A program made the position numbers and the translations under genes. From Melastoma dodecandrum (lineage: Eukaryota > Streptophyta > Magnoliopsida > Myrtales > Melastomataceae), in the NCBI GenBank assembly GCA_029817715.1, contig JARUPY010000190.1:62001-126000 (forward strand): a stretch of 64,000 nt of DNA, in the 5' to 3' direction. Positions 21,621 through 33,808 of the stretch are shown here, piece after piece (positions within the stretch are counted from its first letter, which is position 1; each line of letters starts with the position of its first letter). The notes below the pieces were generated by a model, which saw only the letters and a program-made list of their open reading frames with translations, was not told where the DNA came from and ran no database searches.

Positions 21621-24600
21621 CTTTCCCGCAAAATAATTCCCTTTCAATTTCACCTTCTTTTCCCCTTCCTTCTTCTTCCTCATTATCATCTGTCTCTGCA
21701 TTTTCTGCTGCAGATATTACTTCTCCCGTGACCACGTTTCTATCACAGTTTACACCAGTTGAACCTCGTTTCATTGCCACTGTCAGCTTACTTCGAGCGT
21801 TTAGAAACTTCAGAACTGTGATTACCTTGGTTAGAGGATCTGCCAGCTGGTCCTCCGAGCTAACGTGCAGTACCTGGATCTCTCCAGCAAGAACCTTTTC
21901 ACGCACAAAGTGGAAGTCTATTTCTACATGTTTCGTGCGAGCATGTAGAACCGGATTTGCTGCAATTTGTACTGTACTTAAATTATCGCAGTAAAGTACT
22001 GGAGGTAGAGAAGTGACTGAAGAACCCTGTGCTCCCTTAAGCTCCACCAGTAGGTTCTTTACCCACATCACCTCTGCAACCCCATCAGCTAAGGCCCGAA
22101 ATTCTGCCTCTGTGCTTGATCTCGACACCACTTTTTGTTTGTGGGATACCCAAGATATCAAGTTCAGTCCCAGAAACGTACAATAAGCACTCATACTCTT
22201 CCTATCATCCGGGCAGCTCGCCCAATCAGCATCAGTGAAGCAGGAGATGCTATGATCATCAGCAGCTGTTATAGTAATGCCATACGTGGTCGTCCCTCGC
22301 AGATATCGGAGAATTCGTTTAACAGCCTGGAAATGAGAAGTGGTGGGGCAGTGCAGAAACTGACATACCTTGTTTACTGCAAAACATATGTCCGGCCGGG
22401 TATTCGTGCAATACTGCAAAGCACCAACCAGACTCCTATACTCTGTAGGATCAGCCAATACTTCACCATCATACTTAGACAAAGTCCCTGTAGTAGACAG
22501 AGGGGTTGGGACCGGTTTGCTCTCAGACAGATGTGCTTTTTCCAGCAGCTCCTTCACATATTTTTCCTGGTTCAGGTGAAGACCTTCGTCATTACGAGTA
22601 ACCTGTAGGCCTAGGAAATAGGAGAGTTCACCCAAATCCTTGAGAGCAAACTCTTTATTGAGACGTTCCAGTAGGACTGTGATGCCATCACGGTTTGAAC
22701 CTGTCACAATGATATCGTCAACATAAACCAACACAATAATAGCCCCAGAACCAGTATGTTGGTAAAATAATGAAGCATCCGCCTTTGAGTTGGTGAAACC
22801 CAGTTGTTGCAGACACGTACTTAACTTCAAGTACCATGCCCTTGGGCTCTGTTTCAGTCCATAGATGGCCTTCTTCAGTAGACACACATGATTAGGAAGC
22901 TCTGGAACCTCAAATCCTGGAGGCTGTGCCATTAGTACTGTTTCCTGAAGATCCCCGTTGAGGAAGGCATTTCGGACATCAAGCTGCTGTAGAGGCCAGC
23001 CAGATTTCACAGCAAGGCAAAGAACCACTCGAATTGTCTGGTGTTTCACAACCGGACTAAACGTATCTGTGTAATCAATTCCTGGGGACTGATGAAACCC
23101 CTTGGCCACCAACCGAGCCTTGCAACGTTCTAAGTTCCCAGTGGAAGTCAGCTTCACCTTGTATACCCATTTACACCCAACAACTCTCTGGTTCTGGGTG
23201 GCTGGAACAAGCTGCCAAGTACCGTTTCGCATCAATGCCTCAAACTCCTCTCTCATGGCCGCTCTCCAGATGGGCGAAGTGATAGCCTCACGAAAGGAAG
23301 ATGGCTCAGAGGGTAGGGAAGAAGACAGAGAGGATGAGGGGGAACTGGGTTCAGAAGACATGAGAGGTGGATGGTGTAAATAATACAGTTTTGGTTTGGT
23401 GATGCCCGCCTTAGATCTGGTTAGCATTGGGTGAAGGTTTAGTGTAGTAGATACCTGGTTATCACCACTATTAGATGTCGGTAATGGTGCAGATGAACGA
23501 TCAGAGTTACTGGAGACATCTCTGTTAGAAAGAGATGTGGACGCAGATGAAACAAAGTGTTCTGTAGCTGAAGAAGATTGCTGTGGACCAGAAACGAGTT
23601 TAGAGGAGTCTAATGAAGAGGATAACGGGAGTGTTGGAGGAGTTAAAACAGGAAGAATGACCGAAAGACACGGAGGGGACACAGAAATCGAAGAGGTGGA
23701 CTTTGGACTGACTTGAAAGGGAAAAACATCTTCATTGAATAGGACATCCCTAGAAACATATATACGACTAGTAAGTTTATCAAAACAAATATAGCCTTTA
23801 TGAGATGCACTTCTCCCTAAAAGGACACAGTTAACCGACCGAGGTTCGAGTTTGTGTGTGTTGTAATGGCGGAGCAAGGGATAACATGAACAGACAAAAA
23901 CACGAAGAGATTCATAGTCAGGCTTGGAATATGTAAGAATTTCTAGTGGAGAGGTAAAGTTGAGAAGTTTAGAGGGAAGAATATTAATCAACGACACTGC
24001 CTCATGAAAGGCATACACCCAGAAAGACATATGGACGCTTGCATGAGTAAGAAGTGATAAACCCACCTCAACGACATGACGATTTTTCCTCTCAACTCGG
24101 CCATTTTGCTGTGGTGTGTATGGGCAAGAGATTTGGTGGTCAATACCGAGTGGTAAGAGGTAGGAATGAAGTGTACGAAATTCGCCCCCCCAGTCCGAGC
24201 GAACAGCAGTAATAGAAGCTTGAAATTGTGTTTGTATCATGGCTTGAAACTGTCGAAAACCTGATAGAGCTTGGGATTTATCTCGAAGGAAGTATATCCA
24301 AGTAAACCTAGTGGCATCGTCCACAAAGAGCATAAAGAATCTGTCACCGGTGATAGATGGAACAGGGGAAGGGCCCCAAAGATCGGTGTGAATTAACTAA
24401 AAAGGTTTAGCAGCACGCGAAGACGATAAAGGAAAGGGAAGCTTGTGATGTTTACTCGTAGCACAAGCATGACAGAGTAGAGGTAAGTATGTAGTGTCTG
24501 TGTGTTTACAGCTCCGTAAGACTCGAGATAAAACTTCAGAACTCGGGTGTCCTAATCTAGAATGCCAAAGAGTAGATAAACCAGCAGAAGACTTGAGCCC

Positions 24601-26277
24601 AGATGACTTTGAGATTGCCAGGACAGTTTGTGGTGAAGAGACAGCACTATGGGGAGAGGATGAGGCGACCTTATTGCTGAGAGGTCTCTGATGAACTGAG
24701 CGCGAGTGAGGCTAAGTGGGAAGAGTGTACAGGCCCTGATTCATCTGACCCTGAAGAAGGACGCCCCCGGTAGTCTTGTCCTTGATAAAGAAGGAGTCGG
24801 AATGAAATTCAGCAACCACATTGTTGTCTTGACATAATTTTGAAACACTAATGATATTTCGAGAAAGAGAAGGAGTGTGAAGTGTATGAAGCAACTCAAT
24901 TAAACCAGAGGAAGAAAACAGGGACACATCACCAGTATTCTGAATTTTGACATGAGCACCATTACCGACAAGAATAGAAGCTGTACCTGTATATGGGGAT
25001 AGATTATGAAGGGCAGAAGTTGTAGGTGTTACGTGATGTGTAGCACCGGAGTCAAGTATCCAGGCCTCGGAGTCAGAGATGGAATGGTCACTGGGTAATT
25101 GAGAGGTTACATGAGGGATAGGATAAGAAGACCCAGGATAGTGAGAAATGTTGGTAAAATGGGTTTGAGGCTGGCATGAAGAAGAGGAAGTTGGGGCTGG
25201 GATATGTGGCTGAGGGGGAGGTATCTGTGCTGAGGGCTGATAATCAGGGGATGGGACAGAGGGATTGGCTCTGTAAAAGCAGGAGAGAGCAGTGTGGCCA
25301 ATTTTAAAACAAATCTGACAGCGGGACTTTGGCTTTGGGAATTGTGGTCTACCCTGAGAGGTATTGGCAAAGGGTCGAAACGGGGTTTTTCCAAGCAGAC
25401 CAGTTTGAGGGTTGAAGGAAGAAAATGGGCGGTGTGTAGAAGGCTGCCAATGTGGTCTGCTTTGAGGTCGAGGTAGAGAAGCAGGTCTGCTATGTGAAGG
25501 GTAGCTTCCGTAAGGTCGCACATCAGGAGAGCGAAGGGAAGAGAGATTTACCTGAGGAATAGTGCTATCCGATACAAACCGCCGTTCCAGCCTCATATCA
25601 AAGTTAAGAAGAAGGTTGTGCACCTCTTCGAGCTTCGGCTGATCAGTCCTACTATAAATTGCTGTCACGACCGCGTCGTACTCTGCTGGCAGCCCTTCCA
25701 TCAAGTACCATAAGTAATCTCGATACCGGACTGGCTCTCCTATGGCGCTCAGTTGGTCTGACAGTGATTTTAAGGCATTCAGGTACTGCTGCATGGTACG
25801 TCCATCCTTCTTTAGCTGCTGCATCTGCAGCCGTAGGTTGAGGATTCGTGAAGGTGACGCTGACTCATAGCGATTCCGAAGAACTTCCCACACTTCGCAT
25901 GCACTTTTGCAGCAGACCACCTGGCTTAGCGGTTCTGAGGTCAACGAGGAGAACAAAAGGCTCATGACGGCCTTATCTGTGCGCTGCCAATGTTTGTAGT
26001 CTGGGTTTACTATCAGTCCACCATCATCAAGAAATTGAGCAGGTAGAGCCGTGCTTCCATAAATAAAATCTTCAAAACCCGAAGCAATTATGGCAGCAAG
26101 TATCTGACCCTTCCAAAGAACATAATTACCTTCATCTAATTTCACCAAGGCCGTGAAGACTCCAGCAGGTATGGTACTATGAAACCCTGCAGCTGCTGTC
26201 AGCCCAGAAACGCCAGAACCCGGCGTCTGTCCAGAGGAGAACTGGGGTGTCGTAGGGTCAGGTAGTCGCTCGGCCAT
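21547..26277 (-). pseudogene. Copia gag-pol polyprotein, interrupted by two TAG codons
   Basis: One continuous frame broken at 24712-24714 and 24397-24399. Order: gag (start MAERLPDPTTPQ; core NYVLWKGQILA; zinc knuckle CQICFKIGHTALSC), aspartic protease (WILDSGATHHV), integrase (HSRLGHPS; HTDLWGP; VRSDWGGEF; NGRVERKNRH, giving the D,D,E residues), reverse transcriptase (NAFLNGDL; LVYVDDIIVTGS with intact YVDD), and RNase H (DADWASCPDDRKS; SSTEAEFRAL; HARTKHVEIDFHF). The first stop lies between protease and integrase, the second just before the first integrase aspartate. Apart from these the frame is intact over about 1,570 codons. Confidence 0.92.
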
Positions 26278-26337
26278 GTTCTACTTGAGCGGAAGAAGGC
26301 CAGGATCGTCTTGTAACCAGCTTTTAAGCTCTCGAGA

Positions 26338-26349
26338 GCTCTGATACCA
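26338..26349 (-). other. Primer-binding site of the copia element
   Basis: Reads tggtatcagagc on the minus strand immediately after the 5' LTR. This is the standard plant copia site complementary to initiator methionine tRNA. Confidence 0.9.
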
Positions 26350-26723
26350 TGTGGAAGTTGATGGAATCTAAAAGCATCCTGGGAAGAAGATAAATCTGCA
26401 GGAAGAAGGAAGGAAAAGGGAAGGACGAAGAAGAAGGTGGCAAGGAAGAAGAAGAAGAAGAAGAAGGCTAAGAAAAAGACAAACAGAACATTTCTGTTTT
26501 CATTTCTCACTAACAATCAATTACACGCCTCCAGTACTGTGCACTGCTCAATTTATAACCAGCATTCTGTTGCAACAACCACTACCACTAATTACAATTT
26601 TATCCATGTTCTTCTGGAATGAGACCAGCATGCACATGCTCTCAGCCTGTTAGCGCGGGTTGAGCATTACGTTACCATCGGCCTGTTCTCCTGGGCTGGG
26701 CTCCATACCACCATAATCCAACA
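26350..26723 (-). repeat. 5' LTR of the copia element
   Basis: 374 bp, nearly identical to the 21256-21620 LTR. It carries 9 extra bases (within ctgtgcactg) and about five substitutions. Confidence 0.93.
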
Positions 26724-26803
26724 GGAAGCAACATCAGATAGAATTCCACCTCAAAATAGATCATACTGACTTTGCTTCCTCCACTAATCAGCTCCAAATA
26801 GTC

Positions 26804-27115
26804 TCACCGAGATGGACTTCTGGATGCCCTCCTGTACCCATGCCTTACTGGGGAGCATGACCTGTTTCGCTCTCGGTACCGATCCCTGGCCGCATCCCTT
26901 CCATTCCTGGATCTCCAGTCCGCTCTACCTCCATCCCGTCTACCCACACCATTCCTGTCTCGAGAGCTTTCATAGTTCCGATATCGATCTTGGTGATAAT
27001 CCCCTTCCCTCTCTCTATCCCTGCCACTGCGTGGCTCGCGTTATCTTTCCCTGCCTATCCTCAGCTTCTTTTTCCAATGATAGTCTCTCTTCTTCCTTTT
27101 TCTTTTCCTTTCCAG
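26804..27115 (-). pseudogene. 3' end of an RS-rich (splicing-factor-like) gene, frame disrupted
   Basis: On the minus strand a frame ending at the TGA at 26804 encodes an Arg/Ser/Asp-rich tail (QDRYRNYESSRDRNG, RDAARDRYRERNRS, RRASRSPSR at the very end), typical of C-terminal RS domains. Upstream in the same frame is a TAA (near 27038). The preceding charged stretch (LSLEKEAEDRQGK) reads in another frame, implying a one-base shift near 27040. A plausible splice acceptor lies near 27116. No RNA-recognition or zinc-finger exon is in view, so the family cannot be named. The copia element sits about 75 bases beyond the stop, in what would be the 3' UTR. Confidence 0.5.
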
Positions 27116-29070
27116 CCTATGAGACCATCATCCAGTCAGGTTAGCAGCAACGACTGAAATTCAACTGAAATGTTCGAGATAAGAAATTACTTTAAACTCT
27201 GCGATGAAGTCCCGAACCATGCCATGGCCAACGTGTTGTTCGCCAGTGACATGAGACTAAACCCTTTTGGCGGCATCATTCGCAATAAGAAAAGACCCAC
27301 ATATATCACTTGTCGATCTTCGCATCACTTGTCGATCATGCTTTGTCGAAGTTGAAAAGTAACATAATTCCACAACACCAAAATTTGGGACTTGTGTTCG
27401 CATCGTCGTCATCAAAATTAGCTCGACTGGACAAACTTACAAAGATTTCTACGAACTTCAATAAAAAAGGTTACAGAAACCTTGACAATAAAAAGGGACA
27501 TTTACCCCACTCCTGCAGATGAAAGTTTTCCATTCCAATACCCTATTTCACCCACACTTTCGTTGCCAAACGTTTCAAGTGCGGCCAATATTATCGACTA
27601 CTCCCGAATCCCGCCGAGCATTACTAACGTTGCCTGTTTCATCTTTAACGATGGATGGATAGGTATATCAGTCCGTACCTTTTTCGGTTTTGCTTTTAAA
27701 TTGAACCAGTAGATATAACTTTATTAAGATGAAAAGATTGCCTAAACGACACGAATGCACTCAAATATGGATAAATCATAATTATAGGTAATAATAATTA
27801 AGCGTAATGAAAGTGTAAAGCATTGATGGTGTGTTGGAATGTATGTATAAGAAGATCAATTAGCTGTCATTTTTTTGACATTAATTAATAATACATAGAT
27901 GAGGATGAAAGGAGAAAGGCAGTCGACCCCCGATTCCTGCGACGAGAATATGGCCAGAAAAATAAAGATGAAAGAAATGATTCAAACTGCTGCCCTTGGT
28001 CTGGCCGACACCAACCTCGACGATGATACACCAGCTGAGCACATCCCTAATCATGAATGATGTATAAAACAAGGCGTAACTCCTGAGGAGGGTAAAGATA
28101 TAAAATAAAAAAACGAATAGAAGTCATGTACGAATTAGACATGAAAAAGCCGGCGCTCCAATAAAATTTCTTTTTTTTCACTCCATAAAATTTTTATGGA
28201 AAAAATACTAAAATTCTTGTTTTGTTTTTTCACTAATCCCGTACGTAAGTATAGACGAGGATGAGAGGAGAAAGGCATCGATCAGTCGATAGAGGAGAAA
28301 GGCATCGATCAGTCGATTCCTGCGGCGAGAATATTGCCGGAAAAATAAAGATGAAAGAAATGATCCAAACTGCTACTCTTGGTCTGGCCGACACTAACCT
28401 CGACGCTGATACACCAGCTGAGCACATCCCTAATCATGAATGATGTATAAAACAAGGGTAAAGATAAAAAAAAAAAAAATAGAAGTCATGTACGAATTAG
28501 ACATGAAAAAGCCGGCACTCCAATAAAATTTCTTTTTTTTCACGCCATAAAATTTTTATGGAAAAAAATTCTAAAATTCTTGTTTTGTTTTTTCACTAAT
28601 CCTGTACGTAAGTATAATTTCCAATATCGTACTAAATTGAACACCTAAATGAAACAAATGAACTCTCAAATAATTATAGGTAATAATAATTAAATGGAAA
28701 TGAATGTGTAAATTAGCATAAGGTGGAGGAGGAGGAGAGATTATGCCGATGATGGTGTGTTGGAATGTATATATAATACCCAATTAGCTGTCATTTTTTA
28801 CATTAATTTAATTTAGCATCAATTTACATTAATTTAATTGCCGGAAAATAAAATAAAACAAGAAAGAAATTATCCAAAACTGCAAATGCAGGTGGCCTAC
28901 ACAAAGACCAAACAACAACATGCTCCCTTCTCCTCCTCCTCTTTTATTATTATTATTTTGTATTATTTTTCCTTCGAATTAAACTATTTTCCTCCCTATA
29001 AATATGTTGTAGCCCATGTGTTGTGTAGTGTAACCAATATTTCTCCTAAACCACAGAGGAGAAACGAGAG
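27116..29070. other. Inverted third copy of the SPH-D upstream module
   Basis: Bases 27340-27720 match 53890-54270 and, inverted, 8600-8860. Bases 27770-28130 and 28190-28790 hold two partial copies of the SPH upstream region, including a local duplication (aaaggcatcgatcagtcgat twice at 28270-28320). The SPH-E TATA box (tataaata) is at 28997-29004. Nothing between 27116 and 27340 was recognised. No complete gene was seen. Confidence 0.5.
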
Positions 29071-29496
29071 ATGGCGGATATCATTCCATTTGCATTTGTT
29101 CTTTTCTCCATCATTTCAATCTCATATGCGGTCCCCAGATCCGTGACCATTAAGAACGATCTCGGCAGCGGGTTGGTTCTTTTGTTTCATTGTCTCTCCG
29201 CGGACGACGACCTGGGGGACCATTTGCTGCCTCCGGGCGAATCATGGGGGTTTCACTTCAAGACCAGATTTATCGGCACAACCCTCTTCCACTGTGGTTT
29301 CAAATGGGCCCTGGCGGATGAGAAGAAGTACTCCGTGTACGACGACAACCAGCACCGTTACGCGTGCAGTGAATGTGTTTGGAGCATACAGCGCAACGGC
29401 ACGTGTTTGACCAGTGATGCGATTACCGCGTCCCAATGCTACCCTTGGTCGCCTGGCTGGCCGACTCCAACCCCGGACGGTGAAAACACCAGCTGA
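29071..29496 (+). CDS. SPH-E: intact S-protein homologue (S1 family)
   Basis: 141 residues with the same signal peptide as SPH-D (MADIIPFAFVLFSIISISYA), then VTIKNDLGSGLVLLFHC, DDDLGDHLLPPGESWGFHF, TTLFHCGFKWALADEKKY, CSECVWSIQRNGTC and QCYPWSPGWPTPTPDGENTS. Six cysteines and the NGT sequon are present. The TATA box is about 70 bases upstream and the 5' UTR ends gaaacgagag. It is four residues shorter than SPH-D just after the signal peptide. No defect is visible. It is the only SPH copy in the middle block and is flanked by transposon debris on its 3' side. Confidence 0.88.
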   Translation: MADIIPFAFVLFSIISISYAVPRSVTIKNDLGSGLVLLFHCLSADDDLGDHLLPPGESWGFHFKTRFIGTTLFHCGFKWALADEKKYSVYDDNQHRYACSECVWSIQRNGTCLTSDAITASQCYPWSPGWPTPTPDGENTS

Positions 29497-30607
29497 GCAC
29501 ATCTCTAACGATGAATGATGTATAAGACAAGACGTAACTCCTGAGGAGAGTAAAGGTTGAAAAAAATAAAAATAAAAAATGAATAGAAGTCATGCTCACG
29601 TGGTTTGAATGTTCGAATAAGACATGAAAAGGCAGGCAGTCCTATGTGGTGTGATTGAATAATACACATTACTACTATTACTATATTTCTCTCTTCACTT
29701 TAATTCTTCGTATAAATCACAGTTTGATCTGCTTTCTTACTTTACAAAATATAAGAAATTTCTTTGTATTCTGCAATGTTCATGTTAGGAGTTGGTTTGT
29801 CCTTGAAAGAGGTACAATCGTCGTCGAAAGGTGTTGGTTGCCATTCTACGATACCGTGAGCCCAAAGCTCGACCTCTCGGTTTGTTTATTATGGATAGGA
29901 AATTCCATTGACAAGAGGTTTGTGTATGACAATCGAACCCATGAAACATGACGATTTTTGCATACAAAATACATGGTTTTATTACTTTGGAAGATTTTGT
30001 TGAACAATGACCACCGAATTAAGACATGACTAATTTCAACCTATCAAGACTCGAAAGGAAAACTCTAACCAATCACCTCATGAATAACTACAGAGAAGAT
30101 GTTTTACAATAGAAGGAAATTTTCATTCATGTTTTGTTGTTACAAATGGGGGATTCATCGCTATTTATAGGCAAACGATGGCCCTGATAAGATCTACAAA
30201 TTGAGATCAATCTATGTAACATTAATCTACCATAAAAACTTACCGATATATCAACTCTACTATGTGTGTCAATTGCCAAAGATCAATCTGTGTAACATTA
30301 ATCTATCATAAAACTTACCAAAAGATCTAGATATTAATGTTACCTTATTGTACGAATTCTAGAATACGAAGGTGTATGATTTCAACACTCTCCCTCAATA
30401 TCGAGTTACTTTTCTCATCATACCAAGTTGTGCATAGTATGTCAGGTCTAGAAGCCGTAAGATACAGAAGATGGATGACCTATCATGCTTCTGTAGAGCT
30501 TACTATCAACTTCTTTACCATTTTCATCATTATCTATTTGAGCACTAGTACCCATTGGAGTAGATAAAAGTTTCGTGCCTTTTAGGTTGAATTTCTTCAT
30601 AAGCTGC
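29497..30607. other. SPH-E 3' flank
   Basis: Mirror image of 6430-7250: the ctcctgaggagag motif, the exon-like frame (minus strand, about 29760-29900), then at 30160-30330 the taacattaatcta block in two copies. From about 30340 the sequence leaves the SPH module and leads into copia debris. Confidence 0.5.
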
Positions 30608-31570
30608 TTAATGTACTTTTCTTAATGCAAGACTCCCTTCTGCAGTCAGATGAATTCGTAAACCAAGAAAGAACGCGTGTTCTCCCATCGTGCTTTCCTC
30701 AAACACACTTGTCAGGAGTTCGAAGAATTCCTTGCAAGGCTTTTCATCGGTTGATCCAAAGATGATGTCATCAACATAGATCTGGACAACTATTAGATGA
30801 TTGCTTCTGTGTTTGAGAAAGAGAATATTGTCTACTCTTCCTCTTTTATAGCCTTTTTCTATAAGAAAGGAGCAAAGTCTTTCATACCATGCTCTAGGGG
30901 CCTGTTTTATACCATACAGAGCTTTGGATAATTTATAGACGTAATTTCTGTTATGTTGATCCTCGAATCTAGGAGGTTGATTTACATGAACTTCTTCTTT
31001 GATTTCTCCATTGAGAAAAGCACTTTTCACGTTTATTTATCCAACTTAAAATTATTGTAGCAATCATAGGCTAATAAAAGTCTTATTACCTCTAGACGTA
31101 CTACATGAGCAAACGTCTTATCAAAGTCAGTACCCTCTTCTTGAGAATATCCTTTGGTAACGAGTCGTGCTTTGTTTCTTACGATAGTACCTGACTCATC
31201 TAGTTTATTTCTAAAGATGCATTTAGTTCCTATCATGGAACGATTTTCAGGTCTAGGAACAAGTGTTCACACATTGTTCCTTTCGAATTGATTAATCTCT
31301 TCTTGCATGGCTAGAATCTAGTTTGGACCATCAAGAGCTTCATCGATTCCGTCCGATTCTTTCTGTGATAGAAAAATAGAATGTTCATAGAAAGCGTGTA
31401 CATAACGTCTTGTCTGAAGCCTCTTTTAAAGTCTCCCATGACTTGATCAATGGCATGTCGTTTTTGATACAAAGCCGATGTTCTAAAATCATTTTATTGA
31501 TCATTCTAAGATGATTCTTCATAATTAATTTTTCAGATTCCTTTTTGAGAATTGTGAACAGAAGGTTCAT
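30608..31570 (-). mobile_element. Degenerate Ty1/copia reverse-transcriptase fragment
   Basis: Two minus-strand frames (31236-31033, then 31030-30608) encode consecutive parts of a copia reverse transcriptase: KCIFRNKLDESG, NKARLVTKGYSQEEG, then SAFLNGEIKEEV, ALYGIKQAPRAWYERL and VQIYVDDIIFGS. The wording is of the SIRE/Tork type, unlike the complete copia element at 21-27 kb. A stop and frame change separate the two pieces at about 31030. Sequence to 31570 is a more decayed upstream part. No LTRs can be tied to it with certainty. Confidence 0.85.
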
Positions 31571-32031
31571 TACCTCCTATATCCATTCTTACATGAGAAT
31601 CGAACTTCCTGTAGAAATTATATGCTTCCCCAGACTGCAGACTTCCATGATCATAATTAGACTAGCTAACCCCTGATAGATGCATCAAGTGGTATGCATG
31701 ATCTAATTCGCTCCTGTTGAGTGAATTTTCCAGATATATAGTTGACCACACTTGGCGGCACACAAATCCGACTAGAATGAAATACGACTACCTTCCAAGC
31801 AAGAGGTCTTTCATTTGCTGCCTAGGCCGAAGAATTCGATGCCAAATCCAAGAGCAACTATTGTTTGGAATCAACATAGTCCAGAAATTCTTCTTGTTAT
31901 ACCTGAAGCTGAATAAGTTGTTATTCACTAAGTTTAGAAGTAATGAAAATCCTGATTCTCCCGAGGAAATAAAGTTTTGACGAAGCCGTCAGTTTCATCA
32001 TCGTTCTTGTTTAGCAAGACGAAGTGACTGA
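31571..32031. other. Unassigned stretch
   Basis: No gene, repeat or RNA recognised. Probably further decayed copia sequence. Confidence 0.3.
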
Positions 32032-32169
32032 GCCACAAAAGTTGACTTTTAGTAAAGTTTTTTTTTTGTAATGTCAACGTTTTTCGTTCCTTATAAAATG
32101 TTATAATGGGTAGCAAGATTTTTCCTAAACCATATCGAGGAGGAAGGAGAGGGGGGAGATGACATATAT
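32032..32169 (+). promoter_or_regulatory. Orphan SPH promoter and 5' UTR with start codon
   Basis: Matches the proximal promoters of SPH-F/H: acaaaagttgacttttag, then a TATA box (32092-32098), then a purine-rich leader (aggaggaaggagagg) ending in an ATG at 32159, at the same spacing as in intact genes. After about three codons the sequence changes to an LTR-like element and no S1 domain follows. Confidence 0.55.
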
Positions 32170-33220
32170 TGTTGATATAATCTGATTTTGATGACGATAA
32201 AGGTTATGTATTGATGATGTGCTATTTAAGTGTACAGAAGGACATGTCTTCAAGTGTAGAAGCCGGTCTTTGTTATCTGAGCAATACGTGAAAGAGTTAT
32301 GTGGAGGACTTCAACAAAGGAAACGATCTAACCATCAGAAATGATATTTTGATGACAAGATCTATTATCGAGTCCACTATCTTTATTGTAGAGATGAGCT
32401 TCTGTCACTGCTATAACGCTCCTTGCTGGAGTACTTATAAGGGGTTACAAAATGACACTTTTCTGAATGACAATTTCCTTGTTCGAGATTGTTATTTAAG
32501 CGAGCACATGAGATAATGATCTTATACGGCCTAAAGTTAATTCTTATTGAATTAACTCAGGAATTAAATCTAGATTCGCCATTTTTTTTGAGTTATTTAT
32601 CAAGATCACTCTTTAAGTTAATTTGGAAAGATATAGTGAGATATATTTTCTAAACTTAAGTGAACATATGATTATGGTATTTGACTACGACCTAATCAGG
32701 TTGAAATCCCCCTTGTATGGTGAGAATAATTTACAATGAGAATGTTTTCATATAAAGAAAACGAATGAATCCCAATGCCAATACTAGATACATAAAACTA
32801 TTGGTTCTGTTGTTGTAAAAAACGGCCTTTGTGTGAAATACATTATCCTTGATTCGAAGTCTTATTTATTTATCTAATGTTTTATTGATAATGTTTATAT
32901 TATTGGAAGCTATCCTACATGATCAAATCTTGGAGCAAATGGTAAGATATCAACTAGCCGTTATGATTGATTATGAAGCTTATTATGTGAACAAGCTTAT
33001 AAGCAAGAGTAAAGATATAACCCCAATTCGTCGTTCTACCTAAGAGCTGACCAGAAACCTTCGTCCCTTCATTGTTGCAAAAGCATTCATTATTTTTTCA
33101 ACGAGTAGATCTCCCTTTTAGAGAGCGTTTTTTCTGTAGCTGTAGATTGTTAGTTTTGTAATTATCCTTCTTATTCTGGGTTGTTATCACACAGAGTGTG
33201 TGTGCAAGGGTATGTGGTTA
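32170..33220 (+). mobile_element. Probable copia-type LTR inserted at an SPH start
   Basis: Begins tgttgatataatctgatttt, a style common at the 5' end of plant copia (SIRE-like) LTRs (gattttgatgac), and contains no coding region. The right border is uncertain, near 33220, where SPH promoter sequence begins. No matching partner LTR or target duplication was found. Confidence 0.45.
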
Positions 33221-33808
33221 CCGTGAAGCCACGGGCTTAGTGAGGAGCCCGAGTTAATCACGCTGTTTACGTGCAGGTTGTACAGGTTGGGTCAGTCAGT
33301 GACTCTTTTCTTTTTCGTTTGTTTTTAAATTGAACAAGTAGATAAACCCAATGAATGTGTAAAGCATAAGGAGGGGGGATTATGCCGATGTTGTTGCTGT
33401 GTTGGAATGTATTTATAGATCGATAGCTGGCATTTTTTTTTTACATTTACTATACAAACATGATAATGAATGAGAGAGAGAGAGTTGACAGACACAGAAC
33501 AAAACAACACGATGTCCTCTTTTATTATTACGCGGTTACTGTAAGTAATAGATAATTGAGTAGTACTTGGTGACAAGAATAATTTAAAGAAAATAAAGTA
33601 ATAATTTAATTTATTTTCCTTCGAATTAATATAACAAGAATGCGAAAATTATTTTTCAATTACATGCTATGGAGATTATGTTGAAAATAAAATACACAAT
33701 ATATAAATTTTTTAATAAAATTACTCCAGAAAAATAAAATATATAATACCGGCCCAAAAGTTGACTTTTGATCAAGTTTTTTTCATTTTCATTTCTCGCA
33801 TCATTTTT
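33221..33808 (+). promoter_or_regulatory. Orphan type-1 SPH promoter lacking TATA box and gene
   Basis: Inverted match to 2990-3540 and direct match to the regions upstream of SPH-F and SPH-H: cacgggcttagtgagg, the (ag)n-ttgacagacacagaac block, and aaagttgacttttgatcaag. Homology stops at about 33808 (after catttctcgcat), just before the expected TATA box. Unrelated sequence follows. Confidence 0.6.

Larger units (their letters stand above)
21256..26723 (-). mobile_element. Full-length Ty1/copia LTR retrotransposon (5.47 kb)
   Basis: Complete structure: two LTRs beginning and ending TG/CA, a 5-bp target duplication ggaag (21251-21255 and 26724-26728), a primer-binding site directly inside the right LTR, a purine-rich tract tgcgggaaag inside the left LTR, and one gag-pol frame. 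The LTRs differ by about five substitutions and one 9-bp indel, so the insertion is young. Two TAG codons interrupt gag-pol, so this copy cannot make its full polyprotein without suppression. The gag style and domain order suggest the Ale/Retrofit group, with moderate certainty. Confidence 0.95.
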
